A stretch of DNA of 9,836 bases, taken from CAZYMF01 sp964648215 (GTDB taxonomy: Bacteria; Desulfobacterota; Binatia; HRBIN30; JACQVA1). The position numbers and the translations under genes were made by a program. This document shows, one piece after another, positions 1-6,753 of this stretch (positions within the stretch are counted from its first letter, which is position 1; every line of letters starts with the position of its first letter). Below the pieces are notes generated by a model. The model was given only the letters and a program-made list of their open reading frames with translations, made no database searches and was not told the DNA's origin. The stretch spans positions 1-9,836 of the forward strand of contig CAZYMF010000182.1 of NCBI GenBank assembly GCA_964648215.1. Reading direction: 5' to 3'.

Positions 1-1
1 C

Positions 2-256
2 GGGTTGCTCGCTCGTTTACGACCACAGTTCGATTTCATCGTGATCGACGCCCCCCCCGTCAACAGCTACGCCGACGCGTCGATCTTGGCGCCGCGCGTG
101 GACGGGGTGATCCTGGTCGTCGAAGCGGACCGCACGCCGGTGAACGAAGCCGAGGCCGCCAAGCGACAGCTCGACAAGGTGGATGCGCGCATTTTGGGCG
201 TCGTGCTCAATCGCCGCCGCTCCTACATCCCCGCGTTTCTGGAAAGTCTGCTCTAG
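2..256 (+). CDS. Bacterial tyrosine kinase (CpsD/CapB/Wzc C-domain type), C-terminal part
   Basis: This is the 3' end of a gene that starts before the window; about 84 residues are visible. The piece FDFIVIDAPP is the Walker B (A') strand of P-loop tyrosine autokinases. It is followed by a VDGVILVVEADRT strand and LGVVLNR, the usual order at the end of the CpsD/CapB/Wzc kinase fold. The Walker A loop is outside the window. Such kinases sit at the inner membrane, phosphorylate themselves and control polymer length and export with a Wzz-type partner. The C-terminus (SYIPAFLESLL) has one Tyr and no Tyr-rich cluster, unlike Wzc or CapB. The next gene starts 18 bases after the stop, so they are probably co-transcribed. 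A MinD/ParA-like ATPase is the alternative, but the DAPP motif and the polysaccharide context favour the kinase. Confidence 0.85.
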   Translation, partial: GLLARLRPQFDFIVIDAPPVNSYADASILAPRVDGVILVVEADRTPVNEAEAAKRQLDKVDARILGVVLNRRRSYIPAFLESLL

Positions 257-274
257 CCCGTCGGTGTAAACGAA

Positions 275-1705
275 GTGGCTCAAGCGATCGCAGGTCGTCG
301 CCGCGAAGGACAGGGGTCGTCCTCGTGGTGGCCCGCCATCTACTTGTCCCTGTTCGGCGTGCTGGCGGTCGTCGCCGACCTCGCCGTCGGCAGCGGTGTT
401 TGGTTCTTTGCCGTTGCCGCCGCCTGTGTCCTGGCCATGGTGGTGAGCCGGCCCCACATCGGCATCGCGGTGCTGATGTCGGCGTTCATGATCGAGTACC
501 CGAAGGCCCTGCAGGGCACGGGGTTTCTCACCATCAACAACGTGCTCGGGCTGGTGTTCCTGGTCCTGCTCGCCCAGCGCGTGTACATGACCGAGGATTG
601 GTGGTTTCTGAAAAGCCGTGAGGTCCGGCTGCTCTTCGTCATCGGGCTTTGTTACGTTGTCTCATCATACTTGAACGGGCCCGAGCCTCGTTTGCTGGAG
701 CTGATCGGCGCCTCCGGGGGGGGCAGCGAGACGCGGCTGTACTTCAACCGAGTGGCGTTCGTCATCTTCTTCGCCAACTTCATCCGCACCTCGGGTCACA
801 TCCGCTTGATCTACGCGCTGGCGATCTCGTTCATGGTGGCCAGCGCCGTCCTCGGCGTCTGGGAGGTGCTCCACGGCGGCGGCGCCTATGGCTACCGCGC
901 CACCACCGACCAAGCTCTGATCCGTCAGGCATGGAATCCCAACCGGCTGGCCCTGTTCGCGATCATTGCGATCGGTGCTCTCTGGTACGCTCTCATGAAC
1001 GTCTATCACGTTTTTCTGCGCGCCGGCATCGTGACCATCCTGCTCGTGCTCATTCTCGGCGTGTTCATGACGGCGTCGCGCAGCGGGTTGGTGGGTTTGC
1101 TCGCTTGCGGGGCCTACGTCGGGTTCGAGCAGGGACTGTCGTTGCGCAAGGCCTTCGGCATGATGCTGGTGGGTGCACTGGCCCTGATCCTCGTCCTCCA
1201 GTTGGTACCCGAGAAGAGTCTCGAACGAATCGGAAATCTTCCCGGTTCCGGCAGCGCCAGCAGCGATGTCGGTACCGGATCACTGCAACGCCGTCAGTAC
1301 GGGTTTGCGATCGGCTTCGAGATCATGAAGGAGAACATCCTTCTCGGGGTAGGCGCGGGAAACTGGGACATCACTCGATTCCTTCATGATCCCACCGGCT
1401 CGACGGCCGCGCCGCACAGCTCGTACATCCGGGCGACGGCCGAGGGCGGGATCTTCTGCTTGCTGGCGTTTCTCGGGCTCTTTTGGGGCACGTGGCGGAA
1501 CTTCGGCATCGCCGAGCAGCTGTTGCCGGCGGGAAGGCTGCGTGACTTGAGCTGGGTCGTGAAGGGGGCGCAAGTGGGTCTGATCACGCTCGTCATCTTC
1601 TCGTTGTTCGCCGACCTCTGGCAGTCGATCGTGCTGTTCTGGTTGGTCGGCCTGGGCATTGTGCTGCGGCGTTACGCGGAAAACCTGAACCCGGTTGCGG
1701 CTTGA
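275..1705 (+). CDS. O-antigen ligase/polymerase family membrane protein (Wzy-like)
   Basis: A 476-residue, very hydrophobic protein with roughly 10-12 membrane segments, starting at GTG 275 after a poor ribosome site. Family hallmarks of the O-antigen ligase/Wzy superfamily (Wzy_C) are visible: NPNRLALF at 221-228, the TASRSG motif at 266-271, GVGAGNW at 358-364, and PHSSY at 380-384 followed by a glycine-rich AEGG and another membrane helix. His381 in the large periplasmic loop matches the conserved His of WaaL/Wzy enzymes. It would act at the periplasmic face of the inner membrane on undecaprenyl-diphosphate-linked oligosaccharide. Next to a tyrosine kinase and repeat-unit genes, polymerase (Wzy) is more likely than lipid A ligase (WaaL), but sequence alone does not separate them. 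It ends just before a hairpin-rich gap. Confidence 0.85.
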   Translation: MAQAIAGRRREGQGSSSWWPAIYLSLFGVLAVVADLAVGSGVWFFAVAAACVLAMVVSRPHIGIAVLMSAFMIEYPKALQGTGFLTINNVLGLVFLVLLAQRVYMTEDWWFLKSREVRLLFVIGLCYVVSSYLNGPEPRLLELIGASGGGSETRLYFNRVAFVIFFANFIRTSGHIRLIYALAISFMVASAVLGVWEVLHGGGAYGYRATTDQALIRQAWNPNRLALFAIIAIGALWYALMNVYHVFLRAGIVTILLVLILGVFMTASRSGLVGLLACGAYVGFEQGLSLRKAFGMMLVGALALILVLQLVPEKSLERIGNLPGSGSASSDVGTGSLQRRQYGFAIGFEIMKENILLGVGAGNWDITRFLHDPTGSTAAPHSSYIRATAEGGIFCLLAFLGLFWGTWRNFGIAEQLLPAGRLRDLSWVVKGAQVGLITLVIFSLFADLWQSIVLFWLVGLGIVLRRYAENLNPVAA

Positions 1706-1711
1706 CCAATT

Positions 1712-1729
1712 GGGCAGCGCTCGCTGCCC
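1712..1729 (+). terminator. Perfect inverted repeat, possible terminator or attenuator hairpin
   Basis: GGGCAGCG (1712-1719) and CGCTGCCC (1722-1729) are perfect reverse complements separated by CT; a 7-bp stem with a 4-base loop is the realistic fold. Flanking CAA (1707-1709) and TTG (1731-1733) can lengthen the stem. It lies 6 bases after the polymerase stop codon, where a terminator would be. No T-run follows, so it is not a classical intrinsic terminator; pausing, attenuation or a 3'-end stabilising role are alternatives. Confidence 0.4.
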
Positions 1730-1738
1730 GTTGCCGAA

Positions 1739-1782
1739 GTGGGGGCCGGAATCCCGATCCGGGAAGCTCCCGCCCCCCCCAC
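1739..1782 (+). repeat. G/C-rich foldback with competing inner hairpins
   Basis: GTGGGGG (1739-1745) can pair with CCCCCAC (1776-1782) at the end of a run of eight C. Inside, CCGGA (1746-1750) pairs with TCCGG (1758-1762), or alternatively CGGGA (1760-1764) pairs with TCCCG (1768-1772). These inner stems share bases and exclude one another. Only ACCATCTTTGAGTTCTT follows, a weak T-rich stretch. It may be a second weak terminator or an RNA switch-like structure, but chance folding in G/C-rich DNA is possible. Confidence 0.35.
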
Positions 1783-1797
1783 CATCTTTGAGTTCTT

Positions 1798-1802
1798 AGG
1801 AG
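1798..1802 (+). promoter_or_regulatory. Shine-Dalgarno for the acyltransferase-like gene
   Basis: AGGAG lies 10 bases before GTG 1813 and supports that GTG as the start. It is one of the two clear ribosome sites in the window and gives this gene its own translation start after the long gap. Confidence 0.6.
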
Positions 1803-1812
1803 CAGAGGGCGA

Positions 1813-2697
1813 GTGAACGCCGACGCCTACGCGCAGTTCTTGAATCGGCTTGGTCACCGGGTGGTGCCGACCAGATCGGCACACTGGTACGACGCGAGCC
1901 GCTACTTCTACATGAGCGCGCCGCCGCACCGTCTCTATCAACCGGACGAGCGCGAGCTGCGCGCGGTGACGCGCCAGCCCCGCTGTCTCGGCGCTCGCTT
2001 TGCCGCGCCGCTCGGCGGTCCCGGCAAGCTGAGTTTTCAGATCGTGTGCGACAATCCGTCCTACGGGCTCGAATCGTTGAGCGGGAACATCCGCAGCAAG
2101 GTTCGTCGGGGTCTCAAACGCTGCGAGGTGGGCCCGGTCGCGTTTGCCAACCTGGCGCGTGACGGTCGCAAGGCGAATGAGGACACCCTTGGCCGCCAGG
2201 GGCGGGATGGCGGCGGCTTGACCGCGGAGAGATGGGATCGGTTCTGGGCGGCCGCGGAATCGACGCCGGGAATGGAAGGTTGGGGCGCGTGGTGCGACCA
2301 GACCTTGGCGGCGTTTCTGGTCACCGTCACTTTCGACGACGGGGTCGAGTTCCTCGTGGCTCGTTCGAGCAGTGACACGTTGGGCGCGTACCCGAACAAT
2401 GCCCTGATCTTTCACGTGACGCAGGAAATGTTGACCAGAAGGCAGGCGCCGCAAATCACCTTCGGCCTCGAGTCCCTCGAACCTGTCGGCCCCCTCGACC
2501 AGTTCAAGTTCGGCATGGGGTTTCAGGCCCGGCCGCTGCGACAACGGGTGGTCTTCCACCCCGTGTTGCAGGCTCTGCTGCGCCATCGCCCGGTGCGGGC
2601 CTTGTTCCGGCAATGGAGCGAACACCGGGGCTCGCAGGGCACCTTCTGGCGCAAGGCGTCTGGGCTCCTCCGTTTTGCGGAGGAAGGCGGGCTGTAG
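1813..2697 (+). CDS. FemAB/GNAT-like acyltransferase
   Basis: A 294-residue soluble protein with no signal peptide or membrane helix visible, starting at GTG 1813 with AGGAG upstream. The segment LESLSGNIRSKVRRGLKR (86-103) resembles the 'N-x-R-x-x-I/V-R-R' signature of FemAB/Acetyltransf_6-type proteins common in exopolysaccharide loci. FGLESLEPVGPLDQFKFG (217-234) resembles the matching end of the second GNAT-like fold, where a 'FK-x-G(F/M)G' turn is usual. Between them are beta strands (LAAFLVTVTF, VEFLVARSS) and a helix (NNALIFHVTQEML). Family members transfer acyl or aminoacyl groups; here a likely acceptor is an amino sugar of the repeat unit, which is inference. The middle (about 112-135) is glycine- and charge-rich and looks like a loop insertion. 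The next gene begins 7 bases after the stop. Confidence 0.6.
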   Translation: MNADAYAQFLNRLGHRVVPTRSAHWYDASRYFYMSAPPHRLYQPDERELRAVTRQPRCLGARFAAPLGGPGKLSFQIVCDNPSYGLESLSGNIRSKVRRGLKRCEVGPVAFANLARDGRKANEDTLGRQGRDGGGLTAERWDRFWAAAESTPGMEGWGAWCDQTLAAFLVTVTFDDGVEFLVARSSSDTLGAYPNNALIFHVTQEMLTRRQAPQITFGLESLEPVGPLDQFKFGMGFQARPLRQRVVFHPVLQALLRHRPVRALFRQWSEHRGSQGTFWRKASGLLRFAEEGGL

Positions 2698-2704
2698 GCG
2701 AATC

Positions 2705-4048
2705 ATGGGGCAAGTGGCCTATCTGTTCCCGGCTTTCCCGGTTTTTCATCAGACTTTCGTTCTGTGGGAGGTCCTTGGGCTGCGCCGCAGTGGGGTGAGC
2801 CCGAAGCTGTACTCGTTGCGGCGGCCGAGCTCGCGCCAACAGCCCGAGGCGCAGGGTCTCGTGGGGCAAGTCACTTACCTGCCGCGTCTGTTGTCGGGGC
2901 CGGTGCTGCGTGCAAATCTGCGTCGCTTGCGCGCCGACCCGCGGGGCTATTTCCGTCTCTACGTCGAGGTGGCGAGGGCGTGGCGGACCGGGATCGCGAG
3001 CGCGCCGGCCGCAGGGAGCGGCGGGCCGCGCGTGTCGCTCTACAATCGCTGGCGCGGCTGGTTCAACAGCCAGCCCGTCCTCTATCTTCTGAAGTCGTGG
3101 TTGCTGGTGCCGACCGCCGTCGATCTCGCCGAGCGCCTGGCGCGCGACCGGGTGGCGCACCTGCATGTCCACTGGGCGAGCTATCCGGCCACCGTGGCGT
3201 ACGTCGTTCACCTGATCTCCGGGTTGCCGTTTAGCATCAGCGCTCATGCCTACGACATCTACATGGTGCCGCGGATGTTGCCGGCGAAGCTTCGCGCGGC
3301 GCGCTTCCTAGTGACCTGCGCCAAGACCAACGCGGCTTTTCTGACGAGGTTGTCGGGTCCCGAGCTGGGCCGCAAGGTCATCGTCAGCTATCACGGCGTC
3401 GACGTGGCCCGCTTTGCCCCGACGACCAACGGTGACGGCGCCGGAGATCGTGCTCGTCCACTGACGATCGTCTCTTGTGGGCAGCTCGAGCGGTACAAGG
3501 GGATGCATCTGCTCGTCGATGCGTGCGCGCGGGTGGCGGAGCGAGGCGTCGCCTTCGCCTGCTGGATCGTCGGCGACGGGCCCGAGCGGCCACGCTTGCA
3601 AAGACAGATCGAGCGCCTCGGCTTGGCGGGACGGGTCCACCTCACCGGACCCCAGCCCCATGCCGAAGTGGCGGCATTGTACCGGCGGGCCGATCTCTTC
3701 GCCTTGGCCAGCGAGTTGGCGGGCCGATCGGGGCGACGAGACGTGATCGCCAATGTCATCGTGGAGGCAATGGCGGCGGGTCTCCCGGTCGTTGCCTCTC
3801 ACATTCCGGGGGTGGAAGAGCTGGTCGACGATGGGGAGACCGGCTACCTGTTCCGCCCCAACGACGTGGAACGGCTGGCCGAGGCCATCTGGCGGCTGGC
3901 GGAGGATCCCGCCGAGCGTTTGCGGATGGGGCAGGCGGCGCGCCGGCGCGTGTTGCGAGACTTCGACAACAGCCGCAACGTTCGTGGCCTGGCCGAATTG
4001 CTGCGCGCGGCCGCGGACGAGCCGGCACTCCAGGCGGCGGCGGGCTGA
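2705..4048 (+). CDS. GT4-family glycosyltransferase
   Basis: A 447-residue GT-B glycosyltransferase that probably adds a sugar to the lipid-linked repeat unit at the cytoplasmic membrane face. The N-terminus (GQVAYLFPAFPVFHQTFV) and HLHVHWASYPATVAYVV (152-168), then SAHAYDIY (179-186), match the donor-independent half of WcaL/colanic-acid-type GT4 enzymes. The C-terminal half has the usual CGQLERYKG (258-266), VGDGPER, a VHLTGPQPH strand-turn and the nucleotide-sugar motif at Asp346-Glu354 (DVIANVIVE), then EAMAAGLPVVAS and GYLF. The first acidic residue of the EX7E motif is Asp, as in some members. ATG 2705 was chosen because it gives the family-typical N-terminus; an upstream TTG at 2675 would overlap the previous gene and add an unlikely extension. 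GGAGGAAGG at 2679-2687 is rather far (about 17 bases) upstream. Confidence 0.9.
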   Translation: MGQVAYLFPAFPVFHQTFVLWEVLGLRRSGVSPKLYSLRRPSSRQQPEAQGLVGQVTYLPRLLSGPVLRANLRRLRADPRGYFRLYVEVARAWRTGIASAPAAGSGGPRVSLYNRWRGWFNSQPVLYLLKSWLLVPTAVDLAERLARDRVAHLHVHWASYPATVAYVVHLISGLPFSISAHAYDIYMVPRMLPAKLRAARFLVTCAKTNAAFLTRLSGPELGRKVIVSYHGVDVARFAPTTNGDGAGDRARPLTIVSCGQLERYKGMHLLVDACARVAERGVAFACWIVGDGPERPRLQRQIERLGLAGRVHLTGPQPHAEVAALYRRADLFALASELAGRSGRRDVIANVIVEAMAAGLPVVASHIPGVEELVDDGETGYLFRPNDVERLAEAIWRLAEDPAERLRMGQAARRRVLRDFDNSRNVRGLAELLRAAADEPALQAAAG

Positions 4049-4111
4049 TGCTTACGTTCCACCCGTTCGAGATAGAGCCAGCGGCAGCGAGGGAGTGAGG
4101 TGCGAGGAACC

Positions 4112-5326
4112 ATGGGAGAACGCGCAAAGAGTCGTCTCGTGAGCGAAGCGGCAGATCCCGGGGCGGCCGAGGCTCCGGTGCCCTTCCATCGCCCGCCGAT
4201 CGGAGAGGAAGAGATCGCCGCCGTCGTCGACACCCTGCGATCGGGCTGGATCACCATGGGTCCGAAGACGGCCGAGTTCGAGAAGGCCTTCGCCCAGGCC
4301 ATCGGCGCGCCCCACGCGGTCGCCGTGAGCTCCTGCACGGCGGCACTGCATCTGGGGCTCAACGCTCTCGGTATCGGCCCCGGAGACGAGGTCATCACCT
4401 CGACGTACACCTTCACGGCCACCGCGGCGACGATCGTGCACGCCGGAGCCCGGCCGGTGCTCGCCGACTGCACGGCGGATACCTTGAACATCGATCCGGA
4501 GGACGTGCGCCGCAAGATCACGCCGCGAACCAAGGCGATCGTCCCGGTCCACTTCGCCGGCCACCCCGTGGCCATGGAGGCGATCGCGGCCATCGCCCGC
4601 GAGCACGGATTGATCGTGTTCGAGGACGCCGCTCACGCGCTGCCCGCCTGCTTTCGCGGCCGAACGATCGGTACGCTCAGCCCGCTGACGGCGTTCAGCT
4701 TCTACGCGACCAAGAACATTACAACCGGCGAGGGGGGGATGCTGACCACGGACGACGAGGCGCTGGCCGAGCGGCTGCGCCAGCGTCGTCTCCACGGCAT
4801 GAGTCGCGACGCCTGGCGGAGGTACACCGCCGCGGGCTCGTGGCGCTACGACGTCGCCTACCCCGGTTTCAAGTACAACATGACCGACATCAACGCGGCG
4901 CTCGGTCTGGTGCAGTTGAAGAAAATGGAGCAGTTCCGGGCGGCGCGCGAGGCCATCGCCGCACGGTATTCCGATTGTTTCCGCGACGTTTCCGAGGTCG
5001 AGGTGCCGGTGGCTCAGCCCGAGGTCGTGCACGCCTGGCACCTCTACGTACTACGCTTGCGGCCGAGCGCCAGGATCACGCGCGATCGTCTGATCGAAGC
5101 TCTCAAACAGCGCGGCATCGGCAGCAGCCAGCACTTCATCCCGATCCACATGCACTCCTACTACCAGGATGCCTTCGGGGTTCGTGCCGAGCAGTTCCCC
5201 GTGGCGTCGGCTGCCGCCGCCTGCTCTCTGTCCCTGCCCCTCTACCCGGACCTCGGGGAGCGGGAGGTAGAACGGATCGCCGCGGCTGTGCGCCAGCTGG
5301 TCCAACACGGTGAGGCACGAGGATGA
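4112..5326 (+). CDS. DegT/DnrJ/EryC1/StrS-family PLP sugar aminotransferase
   Basis: A 404-residue fold-type I PLP enzyme that would transfer an amino group, usually from glutamate, to a keto-sugar nucleotide. Near the N-terminus are PFHRPPIGEEEI and SGWITMGPKTAEFE, the start of ArnB/WbpE/DesV-type enzymes. VSSCTAALHLGLNALGIGPG is the cofactor phosphate-binding region, EDAAHA carries Asp172 that contacts the PLP ring nitrogen, and SFYATKNITTGEGG carries Lys201, the Schiff-base lysine. The C-terminal region (GIGSSQHFIPIHMHSYY, then FPVASAAAACSLSLPLYP) is also typical. ATG 4112 is preferred over GTG 4100 because the extra four residues are not family-like and GAGG at 4097-4100 is usefully placed for it. 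The sugar substrate cannot be told from sequence. The stop overlaps the start of the phosphoglycosyl transferase (ATGA), so translation is probably coupled. Confidence 0.93.
   Translation: MGERAKSRLVSEAADPGAAEAPVPFHRPPIGEEEIAAVVDTLRSGWITMGPKTAEFEKAFAQAIGAPHAVAVSSCTAALHLGLNALGIGPGDEVITSTYTFTATAATIVHAGARPVLADCTADTLNIDPEDVRRKITPRTKAIVPVHFAGHPVAMEAIAAIAREHGLIVFEDAAHALPACFRGRTIGTLSPLTAFSFYATKNITTGEGGMLTTDDEALAERLRQRRLHGMSRDAWRRYTAAGSWRYDVAYPGFKYNMTDINAALGLVQLKKMEQFRAAREAIAARYSDCFRDVSEVEVPVAQPEVVHAWHLYVLRLRPSARITRDRLIEALKQRGIGSSQHFIPIHMHSYYQDAFGVRAEQFPVASAAAACSLSLPLYPDLGEREVERIAAAVRQLVQHGEARG
5312..5315 (+). promoter_or_regulatory. Shine-Dalgarno inside the aminotransferase end
   Basis: GAGG lies 7 bases before ATG 5323, inside the last codons of the aminotransferase gene. 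With the ATGA overlap it fixes the start of the phosphoglycosyl transferase gene. Confidence 0.5.
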
Positions 5327-6723
5327 AACGAACCGTCGACCTGACGCTGGCGCTACTCGGCTTGCTCTTTCTCCTGCCCTTGTTCGCGGTGGTGGCGACC
5401 CTGATCAAGCTCGACTCGACGGGGCCGGTCTTCTTCCGGCAACGCCGCGTCGGCCTCAAGGGCGACCTGTTCGAGATCTTCAAGTTCCGGACCATGGTCG
5501 TGGGCGCCTACCAGATGGGCTCGCGTCTAACCACCAAGCGGGATCCGCGGGTCACGCGCGTCGGCCAGATCCTGCGTTGGTTCAAGATCGACGAGCTGCC
5601 GCAGCTGATCAATGTGGTGCGGGGGGAGATGAGCCTCATCGGTCCCCGCCCCGAGGATCCGTACTTCGTGCAGTTCTATTCACCGGAGCAACGAGCGGCC
5701 CTGTTGGTGCGCCCGGGCATCGTCGGCCCGAGCCAGATCCTCGGGCGAGACGAGCTGGAGAGCTATCCGGAAGGGCTGCAGGACACCGAACGTTACTACG
5801 TCGATCACATCCTGCCGGAGAAGCTGGCCCGTGATATCGAGTACGCCGCCTCGGCCACCCTGCTCGGAGACATGAAGCTGCTGCTGCAGGGCCTGTGGGT
5901 GACGGTGCGCGGCGCGATCAAGACCAAGTACCTCTGGCGCCGGCGCAAGCGCATCGCGCTGATGGCGGCGGACCTCTTCTTCATCGCGCTCTCCTATTGG
6001 GTGGCCGTCCTGCTGCGCTACGACGGTCGCTGGCCCTCGGATCCGGCCTTCGCCCTGACGCCCCTCCTCATCCTCCTGGTCGCGAGGCCGATCTCGTTGC
6101 TGTACTACGGCGCTTACCAGGGGATTCCGGCGTACTTCGGGCTGTGGGACGTGGTCGCCTTGTTCAAGGCCATTTCGTTCAGCGCCGTCGTCGCCGGTGG
6201 TCTGACCTTCTTCGTCGGGCTGCAGAAGTTTCCACGCTCCGTGTTCGCCGTCGACTGGGCGCTCATTCTGTTCGTCCTGGGCAGCCTGCGCTACGGTTGG
6301 CGCGGCTACGTGCGCCGCGGGGTGCGTCAGCAACGGCCGCGCAAGCAGCGAGCGCTGATCGTGGGCGCCGGGAGTGGCGGCGAGCAGATCAGCCGCATGC
6401 TGCTCGAGGATCCGCTCTCGCCGTACCGTCCGGTCGGCTTCATCGACGAGTCGCCGGAGCGCTGGGGCTCGCTGATCCACGGTATCCGCGTCCTCGGAGG
6501 AACCGCGGAGCTGCCGCTGGCGGTTTCCGCCAACAAGGTACAGGCGGTCTTCGTCTGCCCCTCCGATCTGGAGGACAGCCTGGCCCAGGAAGTCATGGCG
6601 GTTTGCCAGCGCACCGGGGTGGACTACCGCGTCGTCCCGACGCTTTCCGATCTTCTCAATACGGATGATTTCACCGTCGAGCGACCCGGCTACGTGCGGC
6701 AGAGGACGGCGGCACGTTTGTGA
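5323..6723 (+). CDS. Phosphoglycosyl transferase fused to CapD/PglF-like membrane and Rossmann module
   Basis: A 466-residue two-part membrane protein. Residues 1 to about 200 are a complete monotopic phosphoglycosyl transferase (bacterial sugar transferase family). Visible parts are a hydrophobic N-terminal helix broken by Pro19, KFRTM, the catalytic Asp90-Glu91 in KIDELPQLINV, and MSLIGPRP ending near residue 110. It would transfer a sugar phosphate from a nucleotide sugar to undecaprenyl phosphate, starting the repeat unit. Residues about 211-325 then form about four membrane helices with LLRYDG and FPRSVF. Residues about 343-460 form a Rossmann-like domain with GAGSGGE at 348-354 and PVGFIDESPE. 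This second part resembles the N-terminal half of CapD/WbpM/PglF dehydratases; the SDR catalytic half is absent and the protein stops. WbaP/WcaJ enzymes carry comparable modules in the opposite order. Nothing suggests a frameshift, as the next gene starts 30 bases on. Confidence 0.88.
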   Translation: MKRTVDLTLALLGLLFLLPLFAVVATLIKLDSTGPVFFRQRRVGLKGDLFEIFKFRTMVVGAYQMGSRLTTKRDPRVTRVGQILRWFKIDELPQLINVVRGEMSLIGPRPEDPYFVQFYSPEQRAALLVRPGIVGPSQILGRDELESYPEGLQDTERYYVDHILPEKLARDIEYAASATLLGDMKLLLQGLWVTVRGAIKTKYLWRRRKRIALMAADLFFIALSYWVAVLLRYDGRWPSDPAFALTPLLILLVARPISLLYYGAYQGIPAYFGLWDVVALFKAISFSAVVAGGLTFFVGLQKFPRSVFAVDWALILFVLGSLRYGWRGYVRRGVRQQRPRKQRALIVGAGSGGEQISRMLLEDPLSPYRPVGFIDESPERWGSLIHGIRVLGGTAELPLAVSANKVQAVFVCPSDLEDSLAQEVMAVCQRTGVDYRVVPTLSDLLNTDDFTVERPGYVRQRTAARL

Positions 6724-6743
6724 GGCTCTTTTTCGTCAAAGGG

Positions 6744-6747
6744 GGAG
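6744..6747 (+). promoter_or_regulatory. Shine-Dalgarno for the first SDR gene
   Basis: GGAG within GGGGGAGA lies 6 bases before ATG 6754 and is a good ribosome site, fixing this start. The rest of the 30-base gap after the phosphoglycosyl transferase stop holds a short T-rich stretch and no stem that would make a terminator. Confidence 0.65.
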
Positions 6748-6753
6748 ATAGGC

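Larger units (their letters stand above)
1706..1812 (+). other. Hairpin-rich intergenic gap
   Basis: This 107-base gap is the longest non-coding stretch in the window; other junctions range from overlaps to 63 bases. It contains a perfect 8-bp inverted repeat and a second G/C-rich foldback, listed separately, then the ribosome site of the acyltransferase-like gene. I see no convincing -35/-10 promoter pair and no open reading frame of note. It may attenuate or partly end transcription after the polymerase gene, or protect mRNA ends. Confidence 0.6.

Noticed and set aside
51..723. Runs of eight C (51-58) and eight G (716-723), with another C8 at 1773-1780 and G7 at 4732-4738, as phase-variation tracts
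   Set aside because: At about one-third G and one-third C, two or three 8-base runs are expected by chance in 10 kb. The coding ones fall on ordinary Pro or Gly codons in conserved or loop positions.
1672..2706. Long - strand open frame (344 residues) opposite the acyltransferase-like gene
   Set aside because: It is Arg/Pro/Ala/His-rich without motifs and covers the hairpin gap. The + strand frame has family motifs and a ribosome site, so this is a shadow.
2707..2875. Repeated GGGGCAAGT with similar peptide (GQVAYL and GQVTYL) near the glycosyltransferase start
   Set aside because: Only about nine bases match and the flanks diverge. I take it as coincidence rather than a duplication.
4048..4098. 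A 16-codon reading frame starting in a TGATG overlap with the glycosyltransferase stop
   Set aside because: It has no clear ribosome site and no recognisable sequence, and a frame this short arises easily by chance. The overlap alone is not enough to call a leader peptide.
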